From Thiobacillus sp. (lineage in GTDB: Bacteria > Pseudomonadota > Gammaproteobacteria > Burkholderiales > Thiobacillaceae), in NCBI GenBank assembly GCA_019459325.1, contig JAIBFA010000073.1, forward strand, positions 1 through 64,000: a stretch of DNA of 64,000 nucleotides, in the 5' to 3' direction. This document shows, in pieces, positions 1-8,044 of the stretch. Position 1 is the first letter of the stretch, and every line of letters begins with the position of its first letter. Under the pieces are notes generated by a model. The model searched no databases and was not told the origin of the DNA. It worked only from the letters and a program-made list of their open reading frames with translations. A program made the position numbers and the translations under genes.

Positions 1-210
1 GTCCGGCGCCTTGATGGTGATGTCCTTGCTGTCGGACGGGCTGGACACGCCCAGGCCTTTCATCGCGTCACCGACGCTTTTGGCCTCGAATGCCGACTTG
101 TTCCAGGCGGCCATCGCCTGGGTGGGCTTCAGCAGGCCGGCGGCCACGGCTACGGCCACGGCGCCTGCGCCTGCGGCGCCTTTCAGTACGTTTCTACGAA
201 GTGCGTTCAT
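1..210 (-). CDS. soxY: Thiosulfate-oxidation carrier protein SoxY (N-terminal part; gene runs off the window start)
   Basis: SoxY carries the sulfur substrate on a C-terminal cysteine during periplasmic Sox thiosulfate oxidation, as a heterodimer with SoxZ. Seventy residues are visible, starting at an ATG at 210. They open with a Tat-type signal (MNALRRNVLKG, then an Ala/Gly/Val-rich stretch ending near QAMAA) and continue into the mature start AWNKSAFEAKSV. The twin-arginine leader is typical of SoxY, which is exported folded with its partner. The gene lies directly downstream of soxX on the same strand, the usual soxXYZAB order. The C-terminal GGCGG-like substrate arm lies outside the window and cannot be checked. 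Confidence 0.9.
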   Translation of the reverse strand, partial: MNALRRNVLKGAAGAGAVAVAVAAGLLKPTQAMAAWNKSAFEAKSVGDAMKGLGVSSPSDSKDITIKAPD

Positions 211-245
211 GGGCAAATCTCCTGATTGAACAATGCAACAAGTAA

Positions 246-635
246 TTACAGACCGTATACGAAGTCGGTCACTTTATCGATTTCTGCTTCCGTCAGCACG
301 CCATGCTTGCCGAACGGAATCATGGTGGAGGCGGGGTTCATTGCGGTGGCGTCCCAGATCTGGGCGCGCATCTTGGCCTTGTCGGGGAAGCGTGCGCTCA
401 TCGCGATCAGCGGCGGGCCATACAGGCCGCCCGAAACCGCATCCGGCACCGTCGGCATGGTGTGGCAGGCCAGGCAGTTGCCCTTGCGGTTGTTGAACGC
501 GAGTTCCTTGCCGGTCATTTCTTTTGCGGGGGCCGCGGCAGCTGCCGGGGTTGCCGTAGCTTGTGCCAGCACATTGCCCGACAGCATGATGGCGCTGATC
601 GCGCAGGCCGCTGCTACATGATGCAACTTTCGCAT
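246..635 (-). CDS. soxX: Sulfur-oxidising cytochrome c subunit SoxX
   Basis: SoxX is the small monohaem subunit of the SoxAX cytochrome, which joins thiosulfate to the SoxY carrier cysteine in the periplasm. The 129-residue product has a Sec signal ending around VLAQA, a low-complexity Ala/Pro linker, one haem site (C54-L-A-C57-H58) and a plausible distal methionine, M105, in STMIPFG. I chose the ATG at 635 because an AGGAGG lies 6 nt upstream; an ATG at 641 overlaps that ribosome site. The stop lies 35 bp before soxY, so the two are probably co-transcribed. The short single-domain form fits a type I or II SoxX. Confidence 0.93.
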   Translation of the reverse strand: MRKLHHVAAACAISAIMLSGNVLAQATATPAAAAAPAKEMTGKELAFNNRKGNCLACHTMPTVPDAVSGGLYGPPLIAMSARFPDKAKMRAQIWDATAMNPASTMIPFGKHGVLTEAEIDKVTDFVYGL

Positions 636-665
636 AGTCATCCTCCTAATTTTTGACATGGTGAT

Positions 666-677
666 GAAAGCGCTTTC
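666..677. promoter_or_regulatory. Perfect 12-bp palindrome in the soxX leader
   Basis: GAAAGCGCTTTC is its own reverse complement and lies about 30 bp upstream of the soxX start codon, between the candidate promoter and the ribosome site. It could be an operator or a short RNA hairpin. The regulator is not identifiable from the sequence. Confidence 0.35.
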
Positions 678-726
678 CGCTTGGGCGTGCCCTGCAGTGA
701 ACGCTATCCAGTGATGGATGAGACGA

Positions 727-756
727 AGCATAGTGGAATTGCTTTTTGCCACGCAA
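727..756 (-). promoter_or_regulatory. Candidate sigma-70 promoter for soxXY
   Basis: Read on the minus strand, TTGCGT (756-751) and TATGCT (732-727) are separated by 18 bp. This would start transcription near 720 and leave a leader of about 80 nt before soxX. This is a match by eye only; the spacing is good and the hexamers are moderate. Confidence 0.4.
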
Positions 757-817
757 GGCCACACGCGAACTTTTACACGCAAATCGAAGGGTAAATTCCT
801 ACCAGCCCCACAAAATA

Positions 818-833
818 CGGGCATGTACGCCCG
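818..833 (-). terminator. Possible weak terminator after the M48 protease gene
   Basis: A CGGGC/GCCCG stem with a 6-nt loop sits a few bases beyond the protease stop codon. On the minus strand it is followed by TATTTTG. The stem is only 5 bp and the T tract is broken, so termination would be inefficient. Confidence 0.35.
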
Positions 834-837
834 AAAC

Positions 838-2256
838 TTAGTTCTTGCGCTGTGATTTTTCGACTTCCTGCCATTCGCGTCGCCGCGCTTCGGCCGCTGA
901 CATTTCGTGGAAACTGCCGTCGCCTGACTTGAGGCCGAGGCTGATCTGTTCGATGGCGGCAACCAGATTTCCGCTCAATGCGGATGCTTCTGCCTGGGCG
1001 CGATGACTGAGCAGGCGATGTCCCAACTGGGCATGGGTCTGGGCGGCCAGCCGCCAGAGCCGTCGGTCGAGCGGATACAGCGCAAGCTGTTTGTCGACCT
1101 GGGTCAATGCATCGTTGCTGCGCCCCGCTGACAGCAACGCGCTGATGCGGCCATATTGCAGGGGCCGGTAGCCGGGATGGGCTTCGCTGCCTGCCTGATA
1201 GCGCTGCAGGGCGAGACCGGGATTGCCGGCGGCCAGCGCGCTGTGGGCCGCCAGTTGATGAATCATCGGATGGACCGGCTTGGCGGACAGCAGTTTTTGC
1301 ACTTCGGCTTCCGCCTCCCTGAACTGTCGTGCCCGGATCAGCGCCGTGACGAGACCATAACGGGCGGCGCTTTCGCTGCTGTAGCGCTTGTCCTTCAGTG
1401 CCGCGCGCGCGGCCAGTACGGCGTCCTGCGGGCTGTCTTCCTGCGCGCGCAGACGGGCACGAACCAGCTGGAAATCGAGGCTGTCCGCCACCTGCTGGTA
1501 GGGTGCGGCCTGGCTGCGCGCCTCCATGTCGGCAATGCGGTCGGAGGTGAGCGGGTGGGTGCGCAGATAGGCCGGTGCGCTGGTGTCGTAAAAGCGGTTG
1601 GCACGCTGCAGGCGGTTGAAAAATCCGCTCATTCCGCGCGGGTCGAAATCCGCGCGAGTCAGCATTTCGTAACCGAGACGGTCGGCCTCGCGTTCGTAGT
1701 CGCGGCTGTAGTTGAGCTGGTTCTGAATGGAAAACGCCTGGGTGGAGGCGATCGCCGCGCTCGCCACATTCGGATTGGAGCGCGACGCCAGCAGCGCCAG
1801 CGCCAGGGCGGCCATGGTCGGCCAGTAGCTCTGGCTCTGTGCGGCGACCATGCGTGCGATGTGGTCCTGGGTGACGTGGGAGATTTCGTGCGCCACAACG
1901 CTCGCCAGTTCGGATTCGCTTTGGGCGGCGAGCAGCAGGCCTGTGTGAACGCCGATGTTGCCGCCGGGCATGGCAAAGGCGTTGATGCTGGGGTCGTTGA
2001 CGACGAAGAACGTGAATTCGCGCTGGTTGCGCGTGCTGACCGAGACCAGCTTGTAGCCAAGCTGGTTGAGATAGCTTTCGATTTCGGGATCGTCGAGGTA
2101 GCGCGGATCGGCATAGACGTCGCGCATGATGGCGCGCCCCAGCGCCTGTTCTTCCTGGTCGGAAAAGTATTGCCGCGAGACCTCGCCCAGATCGGGAAGG
2201 TCGGCAGCCAGGACCGGTTGGACAGCCAAGGTGAGTGCGAGCAGGGTGCGCAGCAT
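838..2256 (-). CDS. bepA: Periplasmic M48 zinc metalloprotease with C-terminal TPR region, BepA-like
   Basis: Family members act in the periplasm as protease and chaperone for outer-membrane proteins such as LptD and BAM clients. The 472-residue product has a short signal peptide ending near VLA-A18, an M48 catalytic domain with the zinc motif H123-E-x-x-H127 and a downstream READRLG that supplies the third zinc ligand. Helical repeat sequence fills roughly residues 260-450 (TPR). Length and domain order match BepA/YfgC. It is divergent from moaC across 80 bp. The gene name is by family resemblance; other periplasmic M48 proteases share the catalytic core but lack the TPR tail. Confidence 0.85.
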   Translation of the reverse strand: MLRTLLALTLAVQPVLAADLPDLGEVSRQYFSDQEEQALGRAIMRDVYADPRYLDDPEIESYLNQLGYKLVSVSTRNQREFTFFVVNDPSINAFAMPGGNIGVHTGLLLAAQSESELASVVAHEISHVTQDHIARMVAAQSQSYWPTMAALALALLASRSNPNVASAAIASTQAFSIQNQLNYSRDYEREADRLGYEMLTRADFDPRGMSGFFNRLQRANRFYDTSAPAYLRTHPLTSDRIADMEARSQAAPYQQVADSLDFQLVRARLRAQEDSPQDAVLAARAALKDKRYSSESAARYGLVTALIRARQFREAEAEVQKLLSAKPVHPMIHQLAAHSALAAGNPGLALQRYQAGSEAHPGYRPLQYGRISALLSAGRSNDALTQVDKQLALYPLDRRLWRLAAQTHAQLGHRLLSHRAQAEASALSGNLVAAIEQISLGLKSGDGSFHEMSAAEARRREWQEVEKSQRKN

Positions 2257-2336
2257 CAGCGGGTAAGGATAGAGGCGGGCGACAGCATTTCGTTTAGGAT
2301 GCGCAAATTCTCGACAAGGTTCCTGAAGATCTGAAT

Positions 2337-2828
2337 ATGAGCGAATTCACCCACTTTGATGAACGCGGCCGTGCGGTCATGGTCGACGTGGCCGGCAAGG
2401 ACGACACCCGGCGCGTCGCGGTGGCGAGCGGCCGGATCAGCATGTTACCCGATACCTTGGCGCGGATTCTTGGTGGCGAGGCGGCCAAGGGCGATGTGCT
2501 TGGCATTGCGCGCATTGCCGCGATCCAGGCGACCAAGCGTACCGCCGAACTGATTCCCTTGTGTCATCCGATTGCGCTCACGAAGGTGGCGGTGGAGTTC
2601 GCCCACGATGTAGCCGAATCGTGGATCGCCTGCAGAGTGACTGCCGAAACCGTTGGCAAGACCGGGGTTGAAATGGAGGCGCTGACCGGTGTCAGCGTGG
2701 CGCTGCTGACGATCTACGACATGTGCAAGGCGGTCGATCGCGGCATGGTGATGTCGGACGTCCGGCTGCTGGAAAAGCAGGGCGGCCGCTCAGGCCACTG
2801 GCGCGTATCCCCTTCAGGGGACGCGTAG
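2337..2828 (+). CDS. moaC: Cyclic pyranopterin monophosphate synthase MoaC
   Basis: MoaC converts the MoaA product 3',8-cyclo-7,8-dihydroGTP to cyclic pyranopterin monophosphate, the first stable intermediate of molybdenum cofactor synthesis, in the cytoplasm. The 163-residue protein starts [11 protein letters not shown] and contains the family blocks [22 protein letters not shown] and DMCKAVD. Length agrees with bacterial MoaC (about 160). It lies 1.5 kb upstream of soeA, whose product needs this cofactor. Other moa and moe genes are not in the window. Confidence 0.96.
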   Translation: MSEFTHFDERGRAVMVDVAGKDDTRRVAVASGRISMLPDTLARILGGEAAKGDVLGIARIAAIQATKRTAELIPLCHPIALTKVAVEFAHDVAESWIACRVTAETVGKTGVEMEALTGVSVALLTIYDMCKAVDRGMVMSDVRLLEKQGGRSGHWRVSPSGDA

Positions 2829-2896
2829 TCATAACGTCATCTTGTCCCGTTGCCGGGCTGCGGCAAGATGTTCGGGTAGGGGAGCGGGGCATTCGT

Positions 2897-3598
2897 ATGC
2901 GTTTTTTCAGATTTCTAGTGGTGAGCTTGTGGGCGTGCTCGTTCGCAGGGAGGGCCGACATGCCGGACTATCGGGATTTTCCGGCCCAGGGGGAGCGCTT
3001 GCTATTGTGGGTGACATCCGAGCGCGGGCGCGCCGAGCCCGAACTGCAGGCTGCGCAGCAGTTGGCTGAACGCGGCATCGCGGTGTGGTCGCTCGATCCC
3101 GTCAGCGCCTATTTCCTGCCGCAGCTGCCGAGCAGCTTGGACGCCGTGCCGGCACAGGACTTGGCGGACTGGCTGCGCGCCGCGCAGGCCGGTGGCAAGC
3201 GGGTCGTTGTGTACGCGGTGTCGCGTGCCGCCGTGCCGGTGCTGCGTGCCGTTGCCTTGCTCCAGCCGGTCGAGCGGCAACAGCTTTGCGTGCTGCTGAT
3301 GTATCCGAATCTTTATACCGTGGCGGAACCGTTGGCCGAGCCGGATTATCTCGATGTGGGAAGTCTGTCCGGTTTGCGGGTGCGGGTGCTGCAGCCGCGC
3401 CGTTCGGCGGCCACCCCGTGGCTGCCCGGCCTGCTGGATCATCTGACGCAGCGCGACGCGACAGTCAGCCAGGTGATTCTGGAAAACTTGCGCGAGGGTT
3501 ACTGGATGCGCGAGACGCCTACCGAATTCGAAATTGCCGAAAGCCGCCGCATGGGCGACATGCTGCTGCGCGAACTGGATACCTGGAAATGCAAATGA
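2897..3598 (+). CDS. Secreted alpha/beta-hydrolase-like protein of unknown function
   Basis: The 233-residue product has an N-terminal hydrophobic signal (MRFFRFLVVSLWACSFA). The body alternates strands and helices: RLLLWVTSERG, GIAVWSLDP, then KRVVVYAVSRAAVPVLRAVALL, which resembles an alpha/beta-hydrolase nucleophile elbow. The usual GxSxG is degenerate (AVSRA), so hydrolase activity is doubtful. An upstream in-frame start at 2723 exists but lies inside moaC and lacks a signal; the ATG at 2897 has GGGGAGCGGGG upstream. The stop overlaps the next gene (TlpA-like) by 4 bp, so the two are translationally coupled. Function not recognised; it may hold or process a periplasmic partner of the thioredoxin. 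Confidence 0.6.
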   Translation: MRFFRFLVVSLWACSFAGRADMPDYRDFPAQGERLLLWVTSERGRAEPELQAAQQLAERGIAVWSLDPVSAYFLPQLPSSLDAVPAQDLADWLRAAQAGGKRVVVYAVSRAAVPVLRAVALLQPVERQQLCVLLMYPNLYTVAEPLAEPDYLDVGSLSGLRVRVLQPRRSAATPWLPGLLDHLTQRDATVSQVILENLREGYWMRETPTEFEIAESRRMGDMLLRELDTWKCK

Positions 3599-4143
3599 AA
3601 CGATTGCTGAGCGTGTGTGTGATGGGCCTGGTTTTTGCCGCGGGCGCGCAGGCCGCAGGCTTCGAGCCCCGCGCCGCTACGCCGGCGCCGGAACTGAAGG
3701 CGAACGATATGAACGGATCGGCCAAGAGCCTGGCCGATTATCGCGGCAAGGTCGTGCTGCTCAATTTCTGGGCGTCATGGTGTCCGCCCTGTCTGCGCGA
3801 AATGCCGTCGATGGAACGTTTGCGGTTGAAGATGGTGGGACGACCGCTCGCCATCGTCGCGCTCGACAGCGCCGAAACCGCGGACGAGGTGAAAGCCTTT
3901 TTGTCCAGAATGAAGCTGGGTTTTCCGGTCCTGCTCGATCCGGAGGGCAGTAACACCAAACGCTGGAAGGTGTTTGCCCTGCCCACTTCCTTCCTGCTGG
4001 ATGCCGAAGGGCGCGTGCGCTACGTGCTGACCGGGCCGACCGAGTGGGACGAAGGCGAGGCACTCGAGGTGATCGAGTCGCTGCTGGCCGAGACACAGCT
4101 ACCAGCGAAGCGGGTTGAACCCCGGCGTTTAACCCCTCAATAA
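3595..4143 (+). CDS. TlpA-family periplasmic thiol:disulfide oxidoreductase
   Basis: Thioredoxin-fold reductase that acts outside the cytoplasm; relatives (TlpA, ResA, CcmG, SoxW) keep cysteines reduced for cytochrome c maturation or for Sox carrier proteins. The 182-residue product has a signal peptide ending near AQA-A21, the segment KVVLLNFWASW, the redox motif C63-P-P-C66 and the cis-proline segment ALPTSF. I chose the ATG at 3595, which overlaps the upstream stop (ATGA); an ATG at 3589 is also possible. A hairpin terminator follows the stop codon. Location near soxXY and soeABC suggests a SoxW-like role, but this is inference; a general cytochrome c role is equally possible. Confidence 0.85.
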   Translation: MKRLLSVCVMGLVFAAGAQAAGFEPRAATPAPELKANDMNGSAKSLADYRGKVVLLNFWASWCPPCLREMPSMERLRLKMVGRPLAIVALDSAETADEVKAFLSRMKLGFPVLLDPEGSNTKRWKVFALPTSFLLDAEGRVRYVLTGPTEWDEGEALEVIESLLAETQLPAKRVEPRRLTPQ

Positions 4144-4160
4144 ATAAGGAATATTATTAG

Positions 4161-4188
4161 AACGGCTTATAGGGATATCAGCCGTTTT
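4161..4188 (+). terminator. Hairpin terminator after the TlpA-like gene
   Basis: AACGGCT (4161-4167) pairs with AGCCGTT (4180-4186) and is followed by TT. It lies 18 bp past the stop codon. The stem is 7 bp and the T tract is short, so it is a moderate terminator that separates this unit from the soeA leader. Confidence 0.55.
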
Positions 4189-4258
4189 ACTTGCCATGCG
4201 GCCCGTTAAAAGGGCAAAATATAAGAGTATTCGGAATGATTAATATATAGCCGTCCCC

Positions 4259-4353
4259 GCAGCATCCAGTGCAGATGCGCTGGCGCTGCTTCCAGCAGTC
4301 ACCTAGTGTGTATATCCGGGCAGGAAATAGCGTGGTTTCGTCACGAAACCGCG
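4259..4353 (+). promoter_or_regulatory. Structured 5' leader of soeA (two hairpins)
   Basis: Two inverted repeats precede soeA. In the first, GCAGC-CCAG (4259-4269) pairs with CTGG-GCTGC (4280-4289). In the second, CGTGGTTTCG pairs with CGAAACCGCG (4331-4353) around a TCA triloop, including one T-G wobble. The second ends 27 nt before the soeA ATG. An AT-rich tract at 4216-4250 upstream is the likely promoter area, although no clean -35/-10 pair stands out. The leader could carry a protein-binding or metabolite-responsive element; no known riboswitch family was recognised. Confidence 0.4.
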
Positions 4354-4380
4354 GGGGACAATTTTGAACCTAGAGGCCGC

Positions 4381-7257
4381 ATGAACGCCAAGATCAAACT
4401 CGAAAATCACGACGCACAGGAAATCAAGTACACCACCTGCTACATGTGTGCCTGCCGCTGTGGCATCAAGGTGACGCTGGAGGACAACAAGGTCCGCTTC
4501 ATCCAGGGCAACCGCAACCACCCCACCAACCAGGGCGTGCTGTGCGCCAAGGGCTCGGCCGGGATCATGAAGCAGTATTCCACCGCCAAGCTGACGCAGC
4601 CTTTGATGCGCAAGCCGGGCACCGAGCGCGGCGAAGGCATTTACGAGGCGATTTCCTGGGATCAGGCGCTCGACGTGCTGACCGACCGTCTGGAAGAGAT
4701 TCGTGCGACCGATCCGTCCAAGTTGGGATTCTTTACCGGACGCGACCAGATGCAGGCACTGACCGGTCTGTGGGCGCAACAGTTCGGCACCCCCAACTGG
4801 TCGGCACACGGCGGTTTCTGCTCCGTCAACATGGCGGCGGCCGGCCTCTATTCGATCGGTTTCTCGTTCTGGGAATTCGGCGCGCCCGACTGGGATTACG
4901 CCAAGTACTTCCTGATGTGGGGCGTGGCGGAAGACCACTCGTCCAACCCGATCAAGATCGGTCTGGAAAAGCTCAAGCGCAAGGGCGGCAAGTTCGTCAC
5001 CGTCAACCCGGTGCGCACCGGCTATTCGGCGATCGCCGACGAATGGCTGCCGATCAAGCCCGGCATGGACGGCCTCCTCGCCATGTCGATGGTGCACGTG
5101 CTCTTGAAGCACGAGAAGTTCGACTACGAATTCCTGGTGCGCTACACCAACGCCTCCTGGCTGGTGGTGCAAACCCCCGGGCAGAAGGGCGACGGCCTGT
5201 TCCTGCGCGACGAAAACGATCAGCCGCTGATCTGGGATATCGACAAGGAAGCGTTCAGGAACGGCATTGACGGCGACATCGCGCCCGCGCTGTTCGGCGA
5301 ATATGTGGCACCGGACGGTCGCCGCGTCAAGACCGTGATGTCGCTGATGGTCGAGCGCTACCTCGACGAGCGCTACGCGCCGGAGAATGTGGCGCTGGAA
5401 TGCGGCCTGCCGGCCGAGACCATTGAGCGCATCGCGCTGGAAATGGCGCATGTCGCGTTCAAGGAGACGGTCGAGCTGCCGATCGAATGGACCGACGTGT
5501 GGGGCCGCAAGCACGACAAGGTCGTCGGCCGCCCGGTGGCGATGTACGCGATGCGCGGCATCGCGGCGCACTCCAACGGCTTCCATTCCTGCCGCGCGAT
5601 CCACATGATCCAGATGCTCTTGGGCGCGCTCGACGCGCCGGGCAACTTCCGCGCCCGCGCGCCGTATCCGAAGCCGATTCCGCCGCACCAGCTGCCGGAA
5701 AACAACATCGACATCATCAACGCGCCGAACACGCCGCTGTCGCGTCCGCCGCTCGGCTTCCCGACGCGTCCGGAAGACCTGGTGATCGACGAGTTCGGCA
5801 ACCCGCTGCGTATCGACAAGGCCTATTCGTGGGAAGTGCCGATCGCCTCGCACGGCCTGATGCACATGGTCATCACCAACGCGACCAACCACGATCCCTA
5901 CGCGCTCGACACGCTGATCCTGTTCATGGCCAACATGGCCTGGAACTCGACCATGAACACGTCGAACGTCCAGGACATGCTGCGCGCGAAAGATCCGGAA
6001 GAGCCGGGCCAGTACAAGATTCCGTTCCTGGTGGTGATCGACGCCTTCCATTCGGAGATGACCAACTTCGCCGACCTGATCCTGCCGGACACGACCTACC
6101 TCGAACGGCATGACTGCATCTCGCTGCTCGACCGGCCGATTTCCGAACCGGATGCGGCGGCTGATGCGATCCGCTATCCGCTGGTCAAGCCCGACCGCGA
6201 CGTGCGGCCGTGGCAGGAAGTCATGGTCGAGCTGGCGGGTCGTCTGAAATTTCCGGCGTTCACCAAGCCCGACGGCACGCCAAAGTTCAAGGACTATCCC
6301 GACTTCATTGTCAACTACGAGCGCTCGCCCGGCGTGGGCTTCCTCGCCGGCTGGCGCGGCAAGGACGGCACCAAGTCGCTCAAGGGCGAGCCCAACCCGA
6401 ACCAGTGGGAAAAGTACATCGAGAACCAGAGCTTTTTCGCGCATCACTGGCCCGACAACCAGAAATACATGCGCTTCGCCAACAAGGACTACCTCGAGGT
6501 GGCGGCGGACGTCGGTTTCGTTGGCAAGGCGGAGCCCATCATCATGCAGTTCTATTCCGAGCCGCTGCAGAAATTCCGCCTGGCGGGGCAGGGCCTGTAC
6601 GACGGCCCGCAGCCCAACAACCAGGTCGACCGCGAGCGGCTGGTGAAGTATTTCGATCCGCTGCCGATGTGGTACGAGCCGCTCGAGCAGCAGCGCGTCG
6701 ACAAGGAGGAATACCCCTTCTTCGCGCTGACCCAGCGCCCCATGTTCATGTACCACTCGTGGGATTCGCAGAACGTGTGGCTGCGTCAGATCATGGCGCA
6801 GAACTACATGTACATGAACGCGCGCAAGGCCTTGGAGATGGGCATCAAGGACTTCGACTGGATCTGGGTCGAGTCGCACAACGGCAAGATCCGCTGCCAG
6901 GTCAAGACCATGGAAGGCACCCAGGAAAACACCATCTGGACCTGGAACGCCATCGGCAAGCAGAAGGGCGCTTGGGGCCTGAAGGAAAACGCCTCCGAGG
7001 CGACCAAAGGTTTCCTGCTCAACCATCTGATCTCGGAACTGCTGCCGGAAAAGGCGGGCGAGCGCCGCGTTACCAACTCCGACCCGGTCACCGGCCAGGC
7101 GGCGTGGTTCGACCTGCGCGTGAAGATATGGAAGGCCGCGCCGGGCGAGACCGGCTCATGGCCGCAGTTCGATGCGCTGAAATCGCTGCCCGGCGACGAG
7201 CGTTACGAGCGCCCCGAGGTGCTGCGCTACGACGCGCGCAGCCACGAAAAGAACTGA
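4381..7257 (+). CDS. soeA: Sulfite dehydrogenase (quinone) molybdopterin subunit SoeA
   Basis: SoeA is the catalytic subunit of cytoplasm-facing sulfite:quinone oxidoreductase, which oxidises sulfite to sulfate. It is a 958-residue member of the DMSO-reductase family. An N-terminal [4Fe-4S] motif is exact (C20-x2-C23-x3-C27-x27-C55), and C147 in HGGFCS is a candidate molybdenum ligand. The start at 4381 is preferred over an in-frame ATG at 4306 because AGAGG lies just upstream and the [4Fe-4S] motif begins close after it. No Tat signal is present, which argues against periplasmic PhsA/PsrA/TtrA reductases. An Fe-S subunit, a DmsC-type anchor and rhd-tusA-dsrE follow. A polysulfide or thiosulfate reductase cannot be fully excluded by sequence alone. 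Confidence 0.87.
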   Translation: MNAKIKLENHDAQEIKYTTCYMCACRCGIKVTLEDNKVRFIQGNRNHPTNQGVLCAKGSAGIMKQYSTAKLTQPLMRKPGTERGEGIYEAISWDQALDVLTDRLEEIRATDPSKLGFFTGRDQMQALTGLWAQQFGTPNWSAHGGFCSVNMAAAGLYSIGFSFWEFGAPDWDYAKYFLMWGVAEDHSSNPIKIGLEKLKRKGGKFVTVNPVRTGYSAIADEWLPIKPGMDGLLAMSMVHVLLKHEKFDYEFLVRYTNASWLVVQTPGQKGDGLFLRDENDQPLIWDIDKEAFRNGIDGDIAPALFGEYVAPDGRRVKTVMSLMVERYLDERYAPENVALECGLPAETIERIALEMAHVAFKETVELPIEWTDVWGRKHDKVVGRPVAMYAMRGIAAHSNGFHSCRAIHMIQMLLGALDAPGNFRARAPYPKPIPPHQLPENNIDIINAPNTPLSRPPLGFPTRPEDLVIDEFGNPLRIDKAYSWEVPIASHGLMHMVITNATNHDPYALDTLILFMANMAWNSTMNTSNVQDMLRAKDPEEPGQYKIPFLVVIDAFHSEMTNFADLILPDTTYLERHDCISLLDRPISEPDAAADAIRYPLVKPDRDVRPWQEVMVELAGRLKFPAFTKPDGTPKFKDYPDFIVNYERSPGVGFLAGWRGKDGTKSLKGEPNPNQWEKYIENQSFFAHHWPDNQKYMRFANKDYLEVAADVGFVGKAEPIIMQFYSEPLQKFRLAGQGLYDGPQPNNQVDRERLVKYFDPLPMWYEPLEQQRVDKEEYPFFALTQRPMFMYHSWDSQNVWLRQIMAQNYMYMNARKALEMGIKDFDWIWVESHNGKIRCQVKTMEGTQENTIWTWNAIGKQKGAWGLKENASEATKGFLLNHLISELLPEKAGERRVTNSDPVTGQAAWFDLRVKIWKAAPGETGSWPQFDALKSLPGDERYERPEVLRYDARSHEKN

Positions 7258-7290
7258 GCAGCACCCAGAACAAATAAAGCGAGCAAAACT

Positions 7291-7986
7291 ATGAGACTTG
7301 GATTGGTCATTGACCTCGACGTGTGCGTGGGCTGTCATGCCTGCGCCATCGCCTGCAAGGAATGGAACGCCTCCGGCACCATCGGCCCGTTGTCCGACTA
7401 CCAGCCCTATGGCGCCGAGCCGTCTGGCGTGTGGTTCAACCGGATTCGCCATTACGAAATGGACGAGTATCCGAACAACAAGACCGTCAACTTCCCGATG
7501 TCGTGCATGCACTGCGAGGATGCCGACTGCGTCACCGTGTGCCCGACCGGCGCTTCCTACAAGCGAGCCGAAGACGGCATCGTGCTGATCGACCAGGACA
7601 AGTGCATGGGCTGCAACTACTGCTCGTGGGCCTGCCCCTACGGCGCGCGCGAGCTCGACCGCTCCAGCGGCACGATGAAGAAATGCACCCTGTGCGTCGA
7701 CCGCATCTACGACCAGGAACTGCCGGTCGAGGAACGCCAGCCCTCGTGCGTGCTGACCTGCCCGGCACACGCCCGCATGTTCGGCGACTTCGATGATCCC
7801 GATTCGGCCGTGTCGCGCACTGTGCGCGAGCGTGGCGGCTTCCCGTTGATGCCCGAGCTCAACTACAACCCGACCAACCAGTACCTGCCGCCGCGCCGCA
7901 AGCCGGTAATCCCGGTCGACACCCAGCCCAAGGGCGGCCTGAAGGAAAGCATCAAGCAGTTCGCCAACAAGCTGGTGCGCCGCTGA
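7291..7986 (+). CDS. soeB: Sulfite dehydrogenase (quinone) iron-sulfur subunit SoeB
   Basis: Electron-transfer subunit that carries electrons from SoeA to the membrane anchor through four [4Fe-4S] clusters. The 231-residue protein has the cysteine groups CVGCHACAIACK, CMHCEDADC with VCP, CMGCNYCSWACPYG and CTLC with a later CVLTCPAHA, the arrangement of the DmsB/PsrB/NrfC family. It starts 33 bp after soeA and has no export signal, as expected for a cytoplasmic complex that is not co-exported. The LVRR tail is followed by a short AT-rich gap before soeC. Confidence 0.9.
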   Translation: MRLGLVIDLDVCVGCHACAIACKEWNASGTIGPLSDYQPYGAEPSGVWFNRIRHYEMDEYPNNKTVNFPMSCMHCEDADCVTVCPTGASYKRAEDGIVLIDQDKCMGCNYCSWACPYGARELDRSSGTMKKCTLCVDRIYDQELPVEERQPSCVLTCPAHARMFGDFDDPDSAVSRTVRERGGFPLMPELNYNPTNQYLPPRRKPVIPVDTQPKGGLKESIKQFANKLVRR

Positions 7987-8044
7987 ACCGTGCTGCCCTT
8001 ACTTTGCCTAGTCATTAAATAAATAAGTAGCGCCAGGAGAATCC

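Noticed and set aside
4191-4225. TTGCCA with TATAAG as a soeA promoter
   Set aside because: The spacing is 23 bp, too long for sigma-70; the promoter was left unassigned.
4303-7026. A 907-codon open frame antisense to soeA
   Set aside because: It lacks recognisable domains, is rich in Arg/His/Val/Gln as expected for the reverse of GC-rich codons, and covers a well-supported gene.
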